64,000 bases of DNA, taken from contig NZ_JADIKE010000038.1 in NCBI RefSeq assembly GCF_016904955.1, positions 124,001-188,000 on the forward strand, in the 5' to 3' direction. Positions 1-7,659 of the stretch are shown here, piece after piece. The notes beneath the pieces were generated by a model. The model had not been told where the DNA came from. It saw nothing but the letters and a program-made list of their open reading frames with translations, and ran no database searches. Both the position numbers and the translations under genes were made by a program. This DNA comes from Dyella flava (GTDB lineage: Bacteria; Pseudomonadota; Gammaproteobacteria; Xanthomonadales; Rhodanobacteraceae). Every line of letters starts with the position of its first letter. Position 1 is the stretch's first letter.

Positions 1-653
1 TTGATGGCTTCGTAGAGCGATACCATCGTGCCGCCCACCGAGCTTTCGAACACCTGCAGCAGCATCAGGCGGTGCTCGATAGGCAAGTTCAGCGGATCGC
101 TGGCGGCGCGCAGGATATGCGCCATGTTTTGCGGCCCTGAAGGCAGTTCCTCGCCTTCCAGCGGCGGCGTGCCGACCAGTACTGCCAGGCGATAGGACAG
201 CTCGGACAACAAGGCGCCGTTGTGTGCCTCAAGGCGCGATGCGAGTTTGTCGAGCGCGGCGGTCAATTCGTGCTCGGTGCGGTCGAGCAGGGTCAGCGAT
301 TGCAGGCTGAGCGGCTGCTCGGTGTCCTTGTCGTCGACGCTGCCCATCTGTTCGAAGCTGTCACGCAGGCGGGAGGCGAACGACTGGATGAATCCCTCGC
401 GACCTTGCTGCACCAGGTTGCGGCTGTCGAAACAGCGCTGCTGCTCAAGATGGTTGCGTGACTTTTCCGCCTGGTCGTACAGCCGCTTGTCGAAGCGGTC
501 CAGGCACAGGCGCAGGGTGGGCTCGATCCAGTGATCGCTCAGTGTGCAGGCGATATCGATCAGTCGACGCGCGCGTAACGGCAATTCAACGCGGCTGGCG
601 CGGTGAATACGATCGCGTGCAGTGTACGAATCGAGCCTCGGTTCGACATCCAT
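1..653 (-). CDS. DUF1631 family protein (N-terminal part, runs off window start)
   Basis: Minus-strand reading frame that starts with ATG at 653 and stays open to the first base of the window, so only about the first 217 residues are visible. The translation begins MDVEPRLDSYTARDRIHR and is hydrophilic and helical, with many Arg, Glu, Leu and Gln residues; no signal peptide or membrane segment is seen. Features such as the stretch around LSYRLAVLVG and the LRAASDPLNLPIEHRLMLLQ segment fit the DUF1631 family of large proteobacterial proteins, which are sometimes mislabelled thymidine phosphorylase. The family has no established function. It lies downstream of hemW on the same strand, separated by 134 bp containing a perfect 20-bp inverted repeat, so co-transcription is uncertain. 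The family call is from recollection of the sequence pattern. Confidence 0.7.
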   Translation of the reverse strand, partial: MDVEPRLDSYTARDRIHRASRVELPLRARRLIDIACTLSDHWIEPTLRLCLDRFDKRLYDQAEKSRNHLEQQRCFDSRNLVQQGREGFIQSFASRLRDSFEQMGSVDDKDTEQPLSLQSLTLLDRTEHELTAALDKLASRLEAHNGALLSELSYRLAVLVGTPPLEGEELPSGPQNMAHILRAASDPLNLPIEHRLMLLQVFESSVGGTMVSLYEAI

Positions 654-726
654 GACTCAAATCTCAGAATTTCCCCAGGGCAAAGTGTATGCCGTATCAC
701 GCTTGCCGTCATGAGGCTGACAAGGC

Positions 727-780
727 TTAGGGCCTGTTCGCACTATTGGGGCGGGCCACGCCAATAGTGCGAACAGGCCC
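727..780. repeat. Palindromic intergenic repeat, short form
   Basis: Perfect 20-bp inverted repeat: arm GGGCCTGTTCGCACTATTGG at 730-749 pairs with its exact complement at 761-780 around an 11-nt loop. A longer relative with the same arms, except for one changed base pair, lies at 53986-54149. This copy looks like that element with about 110 bp of the interior missing. It sits between hemW and the DUF1631 gene. It could act as a transcription attenuator, but there is no T-run after the stem. Confidence 0.85.
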
Positions 781-787
781 TGGATGC

Positions 788-1951
788 TCAATCGAGGAAA
801 CTGGCGATCACGTCATTGAGGAAGCGCTGGCCCAATGGGGTTGTGCCCAGGCGCTGGGGATCGGCGTCCAGCCAGCCTCGCCGGCGGCCTTCGGCCAGCC
901 GGGCGGCAATCTGTTGCAGGGGTAGGCCGGTGCGGGTTGGGAAATCGCCGGCCGGAACCCCGTCGATCAACCGCAGAGCATTGAGCATGTATTCGAACGG
1001 CAGCTCGCCAGCAGCGACGGCGGCATGGCCGCCCACTCGGGCCGGTCCACCGGCGGCTTGGAGATAGGCATTGGGGTGGCGGATTTTCCAGCGGCGGTAT
1101 ATCTCGCCCCTGGCCGCATCCGTGAGCTTGCCGTGCGCGCCGGCGCCTAGCCCCAGGTAATCGCCAAAGCGCCAGTAATTGAGATTGTGTTCGCAGCGCC
1201 GGCCTGGTTGTGCATAGGCGGAGATCTCGTATTGCGCATAGCCGGCTGCGGCCAGCCTGGCTTCGCAGGCTTCCTGCATGGCCCAGGCGTCGTCGTCGTC
1301 CGGCAGCGGCGGCGGGTGGGCGGCAAAGACGGTGTTGGGTTCCAGGGTGAGCTGGTAGTGCGAGATGTGCGTGGGCTGCAGGCTGACCGCACGATCCACG
1401 TCAGCCAGTGCACCGTCGAGGGATTGCTCGGGCAGGGCATACATCAGGTCGAGGTTGATGTTGCCGACGCCGGCGTCCTGCGCCGACTTCACGGCGGCTT
1501 CGGCTTCCCTGGCCGAATGGATGCGGCCGAGGCGCTTGAGCTTGTCGTCGTCGAAGCTCTGGATGCCGAAGGAAATGCGATTGACCCCTGCCGCCAGATA
1601 ACCGTCGAAGCGCCCATGCTCGACCGTGCCGGGGTTGGTTTCCAGCGTCACCTCGCATTCCGCCGCAAACGGCAGGCGGGCCTGTGCGCCATCGAGAAAA
1701 CGGGCGATCAGCTCGGGCGAAAACAGGCTGGGCGTGCCACCACCGAAAAACACGCTGACGATGGGTCTGCCATCCAGCGCGTTGCCGAAATCGGCGCGGT
1801 CGGCATCCAGATCGGTGAGCAAGGTGTCTACATAGGTTGCGTAGGGCGGTTCGCCGCGCAGCCCGTGCGAGTTGAAATCGCAGTACGGGCATTTTTTCAC
1901 GCACCACGGCATGTGGACATAAAGCGCCAGCGGTGGAGCGATCAACGACAT
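788..1951 (-). CDS. hemW: Radical SAM heme chaperone HemW
   Basis: 387-residue cytoplasmic radical SAM protein. The [4Fe-4S]/SAM motif CxxxCxxC is visible at Cys17, Cys21 and Cys24 (CVKKCPYC) and is followed by Asp-Phe rather than the extra Cys of HemN, which separates HemW from true oxygen-independent coproporphyrinogen oxidase. A GGGTPS segment (about residue 69) matches the SAM-binding GGE-like motif of the family. Family members bind heme and deliver it to proteins such as respiratory enzymes. Length is normal for HemW. The gene starts 3 bp after rdgB ends, so it is very likely co-transcribed with rdgB; this rdgB-hemW order is common in Xanthomonadales and Pseudomonas. Older annotation often calls this protein HemN. 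Confidence 0.93.
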   Translation of the reverse strand: MSLIAPPLALYVHMPWCVKKCPYCDFNSHGLRGEPPYATYVDTLLTDLDADRADFGNALDGRPIVSVFFGGGTPSLFSPELIARFLDGAQARLPFAAECEVTLETNPGTVEHGRFDGYLAAGVNRISFGIQSFDDDKLKRLGRIHSAREAEAAVKSAQDAGVGNINLDLMYALPEQSLDGALADVDRAVSLQPTHISHYQLTLEPNTVFAAHPPPLPDDDDAWAMQEACEARLAAAGYAQYEISAYAQPGRRCEHNLNYWRFGDYLGLGAGAHGKLTDAARGEIYRRWKIRHPNAYLQAAGGPARVGGHAAVAAGELPFEYMLNALRLIDGVPAGDFPTRTGLPLQQIAARLAEGRRRGWLDADPQRLGTTPLGQRFLNDVIASFLD

Positions 1952-1954
1952 AAG

Positions 1955-2554
1955 TCAGGTGTGCAATTCAGCGATGCGTGCGTGCAATTGGGCCATTGCC
2001 TGGGCGCGGTGGCTCAGGCGGTTCTTCACGGCGGGTTCCAGTTCGGCCGCACTGAGCAGTTGTTCGTGCGGCAGGAACAAGGGGTCATAACCGAAGCCAT
2101 GCGTACCGCGCGGCGCCTCCAGCACACGGCCATGCCAGCGGCCTTCCGCGATGATGGGGGCGGGATCGTCGGCGTGTTTGAGCAACGCCAGCACGCTGAT
2201 AAAGAACGCGCTGCGTTGTTCGGCGGGGACGCCATCGAGTTCGTGCAGCAGCTTGGCATTGTTCGCGGCATTGTCACCGTGCTGGCCGGTGTAGCGCGCG
2301 GAATAGAGGCCGGGTGCACCGCGTAGATGCGCCACGCACAGTCCCGAATCATCGGCCAGTGCCGGCAGCCCGGTGATGCGAGCAGCGTGGCGTGCCTTGA
2401 GCAACGCGTTTTCGACAAAGGTGAGGCCGGTTTCTTCAGCATCGTCCACGCCGAGTTCGCCCTGCGTGACGACTTCAAAATGGCTGTCGGCAAGCAATGC
2501 ATTGAATTCGGCGAGCTTGCCGCGATTGCTGCTGGCGAGAACGATACGTTGCAT
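1955..2554 (-). CDS. rdgB: XTP/dITP diphosphatase (RdgB/HAM1 family)
   Basis: 199-residue protein that hydrolyses non-canonical purine nucleoside triphosphates (dITP, XTP, ITP) to monophosphates, keeping deaminated bases out of DNA and RNA. The substrate-binding SNxxK motif is at residues 9-13 (SNRGK). The catalytic LADDSGL segment, the FGYDPLF motif and the C-terminal SHR motif are all present, so it should be active. It is preceded by rph (77 bp gap) and followed by hemW (3 bp gap) on the same strand, giving a likely rph-rdgB-hemW operon linking RNA maturation, nucleotide sanitation and heme handling. Length matches the family. Confidence 0.95.
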   Translation of the reverse strand: MQRIVLASSNRGKLAEFNALLADSHFEVVTQGELGVDDAEETGLTFVENALLKARHAARITGLPALADDSGLCVAHLRGAPGLYSARYTGQHGDNAANNAKLLHELDGVPAEQRSAFFISVLALLKHADDPAPIIAEGRWHGRVLEAPRGTHGFGYDPLFLPHEQLLSAAELEPAVKNRLSHRAQAMAQLHARIAELHT

Positions 2555-2631
2555 AGACTTTGTCGGTGAGTAGTCAAAGGCGGGGGCTTCATCGACCCAG
2601 CCGCGATAGCGTAGTGGCTGAGGCGACGGAC

Positions 2632-3360
2632 TCAGTTCGATTCCAGCGCTTCCCGCTGCAAACGAATCAGTTCGCCAATGCCTTTCTCGGCCAGATCGAG
2701 CATGGCGTCCATTTCGTGGCGGCGGAAGGCGTGGCCTTCGGCGGTACCCTGTACTTCGATCAGGCCGCCGCCGTCGTTCATGACCACGTTCATGTCAGTG
2801 TCGCAGTTGGCGTCTTCGGCGTAATCCAGGTCGAGCACCGGCATGCCCTGATATACGCCGACCGAAATGGCGGCCACTGCGCCGATGATCGGATTGCGGC
2901 GCAGGTTTTCGCGTTTCAACAGGACATTGACCGCATCGACCAGCGCCACATAAGCGCCGGTAATGGCGGCGGTGCGCGTGCCGCCATCGGCTTGCAGCAC
3001 ATCGCAGTCGAGGGTGATGACGCGCTCACCCAGAGCCTGGCGGTCGACGCAGGCGCGCAGGCTGCGGCCGATCAGGCGCTGGATTTCCATGGTGCGGCCA
3101 CCCTGGCTGCCACGCGTGGCTTCGCGCTGTGTGCGGGTGGCCGTGGCGCGCGGCAGCATGCCGTATTCGGCAGTGACCCAGCCTTCGCCTTTGCCGCGCA
3201 ACCAGGGCGGCAGGCGCTCTTCGACGCTGGCGGTGCAGAGCACGCGGGTATCGCCACAGGCGATCAGCACGGAGCCTTCGGCGTGGCGGGTGTAGTGACG
3301 CTCGATCGTGATGTTGCGCAACTGGTCATGGGCACGGCCGCTCGGGCGGGACACTGTCAT
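2632..3360 (-). CDS. rph: Ribonuclease PH
   Basis: 242-residue phosphorolytic 3'-5' exoribonuclease that trims the 3' ends of tRNA precursors using inorganic phosphate. The N-terminal RPSGR-x-x-DQLR signature, the central MEIQRLIGRSLRA segment and the CDVLQADGGTRTA catalytic region are all present, and the length is standard (E. coli-type enzymes are 228-240 residues). The ATG at 3360 gives the usual N terminus. The gene is divergent from yicC with 73 bp between the two starts, a pairing seen in many proteobacteria, so the promoters of both must lie in that short interval. Confidence 0.96.
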   Translation of the reverse strand: MTVSRPSGRAHDQLRNITIERHYTRHAEGSVLIACGDTRVLCTASVEERLPPWLRGKGEGWVTAEYGMLPRATATRTQREATRGSQGGRTMEIQRLIGRSLRACVDRQALGERVITLDCDVLQADGGTRTAAITGAYVALVDAVNVLLKRENLRRNPIIGAVAAISVGVYQGMPVLDLDYAEDANCDTDMNVVMNDGGGLIEVQGTAEGHAFRRHEMDAMLDLAEKGIGELIRLQREALESN

Positions 3361-3433
3361 AAGGTCGTGTTGGGCAAGTCAGGGTGGGACAGTTTACCAT
3401 TGACCCCTTTCTCCACCGTTCGGGCTGTCCTAC

Positions 3434-4291
3434 ATGATTCGCAGCATGACTGCTTACGCCTCCGCCGAGGCCGCTACCCCTGTCGGGGCGCTGACGTGCG
3501 AGCTGCGTACGGTCAATCATCGCTACCTCGAGATCAGCCCGCGCTTGCCCGAAGATCTGCGCGGCTTCGAACCGGCCTTGCGCGAATGCATCGCGGGCCG
3601 GCTTTCGCGCGGCAAGGTGGATGTGATCGTCCGTCGCGGCGAGTCGCGTGGTGAGTCGCTGCAGGTCGACAACACCATGGTCACCCGTTTGTCGGAGTTG
3701 GCGTTGGATATGGAGGGCCGCTTTCCGCGCATGCGCATCGAATTCACGGAACTGCTGCGCTTTCCCGGCGTGCTGCAGCACGCGGAAGTGGACCAGGAAG
3801 CCCAGCAGGCGGCGTTGGTCGGTGTGCTCGATCGCGCGCTGGACGCGCTGACTGCCACGCGTGAGCGTGAAGGTGCCAAGCTGGCGGAGATCCTGCGCGA
3901 ACGCCTGGATGGCATCGAACGTATCGTGGCCAACGTGCGCAACTGGATGCCGGAGATTCGCACGGCCTTGCGCGCTCGCCTCGAATCGCGCCTGGCCGAC
4001 CTCAAGCAGCCTGCCGATCCGGGTCGCCTGGAGCAGGAACTGGTGTTGCAGGTCACGCGATCCGATGTGGACGAAGAGCTCGATCGCCTTAGCACGCATA
4101 TCGTCGAAACGCGACGTGTGCTGGGACTGAAGGAGCCGGTGGGGCGGCGGCTGGATTTCCTGATGCAGGAGTTCAATCGCGAGGCGAATACGCTGGGTTC
4201 CAAGTCGGTCGACGCACGCAGTACCAATGCGGCGGTGGAGTTGAAGGTGCTGATCGAGCAGATGCGCGAACAAGTGCAGAACATCGAATGA
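3434..4291 (+). CDS. yicC: YicC family protein (stress-linked endoribonuclease family)
   Basis: 285-residue protein starting MIRSMTAYASAEA with the family's typical opening, followed by a conserved CELRTVNHRYLEI segment. The C-terminal half contains the DUF1732 region, including the LDFLMQEFNREANTLGSKS stretch. No signal peptide or membrane segment. YicC proteins have been reported as endoribonucleases affecting small-RNA stability; their exact substrate here is unknown. It is divergent from rph, and gmk follows 93 bp downstream on the same strand, matching the common yicC-gmk arrangement. Confidence 0.93.
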   Translation: MIRSMTAYASAEAATPVGALTCELRTVNHRYLEISPRLPEDLRGFEPALRECIAGRLSRGKVDVIVRRGESRGESLQVDNTMVTRLSELALDMEGRFPRMRIEFTELLRFPGVLQHAEVDQEAQQAALVGVLDRALDALTATREREGAKLAEILRERLDGIERIVANVRNWMPEIRTALRARLESRLADLKQPADPGRLEQELVLQVTRSDVDEELDRLSTHIVETRRVLGLKEPVGRRLDFLMQEFNREANTLGSKSVDARSTNAAVELKVLIEQMREQVQNIE

Positions 4292-4332
4292 AAACGCCGC
4301 GCATCGCCGTCACACTGCGCGTGTGGGAGCCT

Positions 4333-4375
4333 CTCACCCCCATCCTCTCCCCGAGGGGAAGAGGGAGCGAAGGAG
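4333..4375. repeat. Degenerate copy of the CTCACCCC/GAGGGG intergenic repeat
   Basis: The stretch TCTCACCCCCATCCTCTCCC followed by a purine-rich GAGGGGAAGAGGGA half resembles the two ends of the repeat that occurs three times at 60481-60780, with the central section (the GACTAGCTTTGCGTCGCC part) missing. CTCTCCCC and GGGGAAGAG can pair as a short hairpin. The end of the element carries AAGGAG (4370-4375), which is well placed to be the gmk ribosome binding site. Confidence 0.55.
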
Positions 4376-4384
4376 CTTCGCATC

Positions 4385-5014
4385 ATGTCGCTTGATAGCA
4401 GTGGCACGCTCTTCATCGTTGCCGCGCCGTCCGGTGCGGGCAAGTCCACGCTGGTCAACGCCTTGCTGGAGCGCGAGCCAGGCATTTCCCTGTCGATCTC
4501 GCACACCACGCGTCCGCCGCGGCCGGGTGAGGAATACGGCCGTCATTATTATTTCGTCGAGCGTGCCGAGTTCGAGCGTGAGGTGGCCGAGGGCGTTTTT
4601 CTTGAGCACGCAGAAGTGCATGGCAACTTCTACGGTACCTCGCGCAATACGGTTCAGGATCTGCTGCAGCAGGGCCGGGATGTCCTGCTGGAAATCGATT
4701 GGCAGGGTGCCGCACAGATACGCAAGGCGAAGTCTGATTGCGTAAGCGTGTTTATCCTGCCACCTTCACGTGCCGAACTTGAACGCCGCCTGCGTGGTCG
4801 AGGATCGGACAGTGCCGAGGTCATCGAGCGCCGGTTGCGCAATTCACGCGGTGAGATCGCCCACGCCCATGAGTTCGACTACATCATCGTCAACGACCGG
4901 TTCGAGGATGCGTTGGACGGTCTCCGGGCCATTGTGCAGGCGGTACGCCAGCGCAGCGGACTGCAGTGCCAGCGGCATGCGGACCTGATCCGGGAGCTGC
5001 TGGCCGAAGGCTAG
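4385..5014 (+). CDS. gmk: Guanylate kinase
   Basis: 209-residue enzyme that phosphorylates GMP and dGMP to GDP and dGDP using ATP. The P-loop APSGAGKST lies at about residues 14-22, and the GMP-binding SHTTRPPRPGE segment follows at about residue 38. The LLEIDWQGA segment and C-terminal FDYIIVN stretch are typical. Length is normal. The start ATG is preceded at 10 bp by AAGGAG. It follows yicC and precedes the mla operon; the 92 bp gap to mlaF probably holds the mla promoter, although I could not pick out a convincing one. Confidence 0.97.
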   Translation: MSLDSSGTLFIVAAPSGAGKSTLVNALLEREPGISLSISHTTRPPRPGEEYGRHYYFVERAEFEREVAEGVFLEHAEVHGNFYGTSRNTVQDLLQQGRDVLLEIDWQGAAQIRKAKSDCVSVFILPPSRAELERRLRGRGSDSAEVIERRLRNSRGEIAHAHEFDYIIVNDRFEDALDGLRAIVQAVRQRSGLQCQRHADLIRELLAEG

Positions 5015-5106
5015 GTAGTTCGGTACAAAATGATTACTGCACTGGTCCGTATAGCATTAGATGCCCACTTCAGTTAACTTCACCACTTTGGTCTTACCCC
5101 TTGCCC

Positions 5107-5943
5107 ATGACTGATACCGTTCAAGCCAAGCCCGACGATCGCGCTCTGGTGCGCATCCGTGGCCTAACCACGGTGCTCAGCGGCAAGACCGTGTTCGATG
5201 CCCTGGATCTGGACATCCCGCGTGGCAAGGTCACGGCCATCATGGGACCCAGCGGCACGGGCAAGACCACGTTGCTCAAGCACATCACCGGCCAGATGCG
5301 CGGTGACAAGGGCGAGGTGCGGGTGGATGGGCTGAACGTGCCGGAGCTGCCCCGCGATCAGTTGTTCGGGCTGCGTGAGCGCATTGGTTATCTGTTCCAG
5401 AATTCCGCGCTGCTGACCGATTTCGATGTGTTCGAGAATGTGGCCTTCCCGCTGCGCCAGCACACCAAGCTGCCGGAAGTGCTGATTCGCAATATCGTGC
5501 TGACCAAGCTGCAGGCAGTGGGCCTGCGCGGCGCAGCTTCGCTGATGCCGAGCGAACTGTCGGGCGGCATGGCGCGCCGTGTCGCGCTGGCGCGCGCGAT
5601 CGTGTTCGATCCCATGCTGATTCTCTACGACGAGCCGTTCGTGGGGCTGGACCCGATTGCACTCAACCAGGTGTTGAAGCTGATCCGCACGCTCAACGAC
5701 ACGCTCAACATTACCAGCGTGCTGGTGGCGCATGAGCTCGCGGCAATCAAGGAAGTGGCTGATCACGTGTACCTGATTGCCAACGGCAAGGTCGTCGCGC
5801 AGGGCGATCCCAAGAAAATTGCCGATGACGGTTCGCCGTGGACGCGCCAGTTCTTCGGCGGCGACGCGGATGGCCCGGTGCCATTCCAATACCCGGCCGG
5901 CGATTACGCGCGGGCGCTGGGTTTCAAAGAAGGTGCCGCATGA
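5107..5943 (+). CDS. mlaF: Phospholipid ABC transporter ATP-binding protein MlaF
   Basis: 278-residue ATPase of the Mla system, which moves phospholipids between inner and outer membranes to keep the outer leaflet free of them. Walker A GPSGTGKTT is at residues 47-55, the ABC signature reads LSGGMARRVALARA, and Walker B is LILYDEP. I chose ATG 5107 (MTDTVQAKPDDRALV) rather than an earlier in-frame start at 4966, because the earlier one would overlap gmk and add 47 residues with no family match. Its stop overlaps the mlaE start as ATGA, indicating translational coupling in mlaFEDCB. Confidence 0.95.
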   Translation: MTDTVQAKPDDRALVRIRGLTTVLSGKTVFDALDLDIPRGKVTAIMGPSGTGKTTLLKHITGQMRGDKGEVRVDGLNVPELPRDQLFGLRERIGYLFQNSALLTDFDVFENVAFPLRQHTKLPEVLIRNIVLTKLQAVGLRGAASLMPSELSGGMARRVALARAIVFDPMLILYDEPFVGLDPIALNQVLKLIRTLNDTLNITSVLVAHELAAIKEVADHVYLIANGKVVAQGDPKKIADDGSPWTRQFFGGDADGPVPFQYPAGDYARALGFKEGAA

Positions 5944-6713
5944 GCGCGCAGATGCCGCATAAAAGTATTGTGGTGCAATCACTGGCGCAGATCGGCAACT
6001 GCGGCCTGTTCCTGCTGCGAATTCTTGCCGCGGTGCCGAGCAGCCTGCGGCATGTGCGCGAAACCGTGCGGCAGCTCTGGTTTGTGGGGGCGATGAGCCT
6101 CACCATCATCATGACCTGCGGACTGTTCGTCGGCATGGTGCTGGGGCTGCAGCTTTATCACGTGCTGGCCATCTTCGGCGGCACTTCGGCGACCGGTTCG
6201 GTGGTGGCGCTGGCTATCTATCGCGAGCTGGGGCCGGTGGTGACCGCGCTGCTGTTTGCCGGCCGTGCAGGCACGTCCATCACGGCGGAAATCGGCTTGA
6301 TGCGTGCCACGGACCAGATCGCCGCGATGGAAATGATGGCCGTCGATCCGATTGCCTACGTGGCTACGCCGCGTTTCCTCGCCGGTGTGATCGCCATGCC
6401 GTTGCTGTGTTGCGTGTTCTGCGCCATGGGCATTTTCGGTGGGCACCTGGTTGGCGTGAGCTGGCTGGGTATCGACAACGGCACGTTCTGGTCGAACATG
6501 ACCGCCAACGTGGACGTGTGGGACGACATTATCAACGGCGTGATGTGGAAGAGCATCGCGTTTGGGGCGGTGGTGTCGCTGATTGCCGTATTCCAGGGCT
6601 ATACCACGCCGCCGACCAGCGAGGGCGTGGCCTATGCCACGACGCGCACCGTGGTGTCGTCATCGATCGCTATTCTTGCATTGGACTTCGTGCTCACTGC
6701 GTTCTTGATGTGA
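5940..6713 (+). CDS. mlaE: Phospholipid ABC transporter permease MlaE
   Basis: 257-residue inner-membrane permease of the Mla complex (two MlaE, two MlaF, two MlaB and a MlaD hexamer in the known family). About five or six hydrophobic segments are visible. The conserved ELGPVVTALLFAGRAG stretch (coupling region, about residues 97-112) and the EIGLMRATDQIAAMEMM segment are hallmarks of MlaE/YrbE permeases. The start at 5940 overlaps the mlaF stop; a longer in-frame extension into mlaF (from 5838) is not supported. mlaD follows 50 bp later. Confidence 0.95.
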   Translation: MSAQMPHKSIVVQSLAQIGNCGLFLLRILAAVPSSLRHVRETVRQLWFVGAMSLTIIMTCGLFVGMVLGLQLYHVLAIFGGTSATGSVVALAIYRELGPVVTALLFAGRAGTSITAEIGLMRATDQIAAMEMMAVDPIAYVATPRFLAGVIAMPLLCCVFCAMGIFGGHLVGVSWLGIDNGTFWSNMTANVDVWDDIINGVMWKSIAFGAVVSLIAVFQGYTTPPTSEGVAYATTRTVVSSSIAILALDFVLTAFLM

Positions 6714-6763
6714 ATGGACTGATGAACCGCCATGACTAACTGCTTCTTTCTGAGGACTTTGCC

Positions 6764-7636
6764 GTGAGCCAGAGAAAATCCTATGCCGTCGGCACCGGCC
6801 TGTTCATCGTGCTCGGTTTCGCCGCGCTGGCTTATCTCGCAACGCAGACCAGCTCGGTGGCCAACAGTCACCAGGGCTCCAGTTACACGGTCGATGCGCA
6901 GTTCGCCAACATCGGTGCGCTCAAGGAGCGTGCGCCGGTGAAGGTGGCCGGTGTGCGTGTGGGCCAGGTGCAATCGATTACGTTGGAGCCGGGCAAGGAC
7001 GTCGCGGACGTTACCCTGTCCATCGACAATAAATACAACCAGATTCCGACCGATTCAGTGGCGACGATCTATACCAGCGGCTTGCTGGGGGATCAGTATG
7101 TGGGCCTTCAGTTTGGCGGCGCCAAAACTTACGTTGCCAACGGCGGGCACATCGGCCTGACCAAGTCCTCGGCACCGCTGGAGGAAATGCTCGGCAAGTT
7201 CCTTGGCTCCGGTGGCGCGGCTGATGCCATCGGCGGTACCTATTCGGTCCGGGCTGATTTCACCAACGTGGGCACGCTCTCGGTTGGGGCGCCGGTGAAG
7301 ATGGCCGGTGTGGCGATCGGTAGCGTGGCGTCGATCAAGGCCGATCCGGTCAAGCTCGATGCGACGGTGACGCTGTCTATCGACAAGAAGTACAACCAGA
7401 TCCCGGATGATTCGTCGGTATCAATATTCACCAGTGGTTTGATTGGCAGCCAGTATGTTGCGATCCAGCCCGGTGGCTCGCCGAACTCCCTCAAGGATGG
7501 TGACCAGCTCGTGCTGACACAGTCGGCCATGCAGCTGGAAGATCTGATCGGTAAGTTCCTGGTCAATGGTTCGCCCAGCGGCGGCAATAATGCCGGTGGC
7601 AACGGTTCATCCAATACCCCTGCCGGCAAGCATTGA
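6764..7636 (+). CDS. mlaD: MlaD-type MCE protein with two tandem MCE domains
   Basis: 290-residue inner-membrane-anchored periplasmic lipid-binding protein of the Mla complex. It starts with GTG, has one membrane segment (about residues 8-27), then two copies of the MCE module: about 41-118 and 160-238. The copies match closely, for example LSIDNKYNQIP at 85-95 and LSIDKKYNQIP at 204-214, and TSGLLGDQYVG against TSGLIGSQYVA. Each is followed by its own short helix (LEEMLGKFL at 139-147; LEDLIGKFL at 258-266), and the tail is Gly/Asn/Ser-rich. Well-studied MlaD proteins (about 180 residues) have a single MCE domain and form one hexameric ring; a double-domain version should form two stacked rings (inference). 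It sits in the canonical position between mlaE and mlaC. Confidence 0.93.
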   Translation: MSQRKSYAVGTGLFIVLGFAALAYLATQTSSVANSHQGSSYTVDAQFANIGALKERAPVKVAGVRVGQVQSITLEPGKDVADVTLSIDNKYNQIPTDSVATIYTSGLLGDQYVGLQFGGAKTYVANGGHIGLTKSSAPLEEMLGKFLGSGGAADAIGGTYSVRADFTNVGTLSVGAPVKMAGVAIGSVASIKADPVKLDATVTLSIDKKYNQIPDDSSVSIFTSGLIGSQYVAIQPGGSPNSLKDGDQLVLTQSAMQLEDLIGKFLVNGSPSGGNNAGGNGSSNTPAGKH

Positions 7637-7659
7637 GCCGGCCTTACTAGGAGTCATCC

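Noticed and set aside
788..1951. Oxygen-independent coproporphyrinogen oxidase HemN
   Set aside because: The Cys motif is CxxxCxxC followed by Asp-Phe, not the CxxxCxxCxC of HemN, and the protein is shorter; HemW fits better.
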